Shown: in pieces, positions 6,842-6,891 of the stretch
Numbering within the stretch: the first letter of the stretch is position 1
Layout of the letters: each line of letters starts with the position of its first letter
Source: Micrococcales bacterium
GTDB taxonomy: Bacteria; Actinomycetota; Actinomycetes; Actinomycetales; Dermatophilaceae
Assembly (NCBI GenBank): GCA_003157445.1
Contig: PMJN01000536.1
Coordinates: 1-6,891, forward strand
DNA length: 6,891 nucleotides
Direction: 5' to 3'
Notes under the pieces: generated by a model
Databases searched by the model: none
What the model saw: the letters and a program-made list of their open reading frames with translations, nothing else
What the model was told of the DNA's origin: nothing
Made by a program: the position numbers and the translations under genes

Positions 6842-6891
6842 GCGTAGGCACCGCCCCGCTGCCGGCAAGTTCGACTGAGGCTGTGTCCTCC
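6842..6891. other. 3' flank after pknB, no gene or clear terminator
   Basis: These 50 bases follow the pknB stop. I see no strong hairpin with a T run. The only inverted repeat is a 4-base GAGG/CCTC stem around a 6-base loop (6877-6890), too weak to call a terminator. The minus strand has no stop codon here, so a convergent gene does not visibly end within the window. Confidence 0.6.

Noticed and set aside
5663..6868. Long antisense open frame (about 401 codons) opposite the end of pknB
   Set aside because: Its predicted protein is rich in Arg, Gly and Cys with no recognisable domain, and the + strand encodes clear kinase and PASTA sequence. Long antisense frames are expected in high-GC coding DNA.
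6877..6890. GAGG-ctgtgt-CCTC inverted repeat as a transcription terminator for the operon
   Set aside because: A 4-base stem without a T run at the window edge is too weak; longer downstream sequence would be needed to judge.
1..6891. A previously undescribed system, such as a defence island, mobile element, CRISPR array or structured RNA
   Set aside because: The window is almost fully filled by five core cell-wall and kinase genes in a widely conserved order. No transposase, integrase, spaced repeat array, tRNA or rRNA sequence is visible on either strand.

Overview
The window is 6.9 kb of high-GC DNA with strongly G/C-biased third codon positions. It carries the conserved actinobacterial cell-wall and Ser/Thr-kinase operon, in the order pstP (3' part) - rodA - pbpA - pknA - pknB, all on the + strand. 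This is the gene order of Mycobacterium tuberculosis Rv0018c to Rv0014c and of most other Actinomycetota. The proteins resemble that family throughout but are not mycobacterial in detail: PknB has three PASTA domains and PstP has a short extracellular tail. I would place the source in a non-mycobacterial actinobacterium and cannot name the genus from this sequence alone.

Layout. Bases 1-929 encode the C-terminal part of the PP2C phosphatase PstP; its start lies upstream of the window. Bases 926-2308 encode a RodA/FtsW-type SEDS peptidoglycan polymerase. Bases 2305-3759 encode its partner class B transpeptidase PbpA. Bases 3756-5024 encode the kinase PknA and 5021-6841 the PASTA kinase PknB. 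Only the last 50 bases lie outside a gene. All four internal junctions are exact 4-base stop/start overlaps (ATGA, GTGA, ATGA, GTGA), so the cluster is almost certainly one translationally coupled transcript. No promoter or terminator is visible in the window.

How the genes work together (family knowledge plus inference). PknB senses peptidoglycan fragments or lipid II outside the cell through its PASTA repeats. PknA and PknB phosphorylate growth and division proteins inside the cell, and PstP reverses this. RodA polymerises lipid II into glycan strands and PbpA cross-links them. The operon therefore joins a signalling switch to the synthase pair it is thought to help control.

Novelty. I see no previously undescribed system here. 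The points worth a second look are variations on a known theme: completely overlapping gene junctions, a PknA linker with an extra hydrophobic stretch and a duplicated TQTMP motif resembling the kinase activation-loop TQT, a PknB with three PASTA domains of which the last is divergent, a short PstP ectodomain ending in a cysteine pair, and a cysteine pair placed at the PbpA active site.
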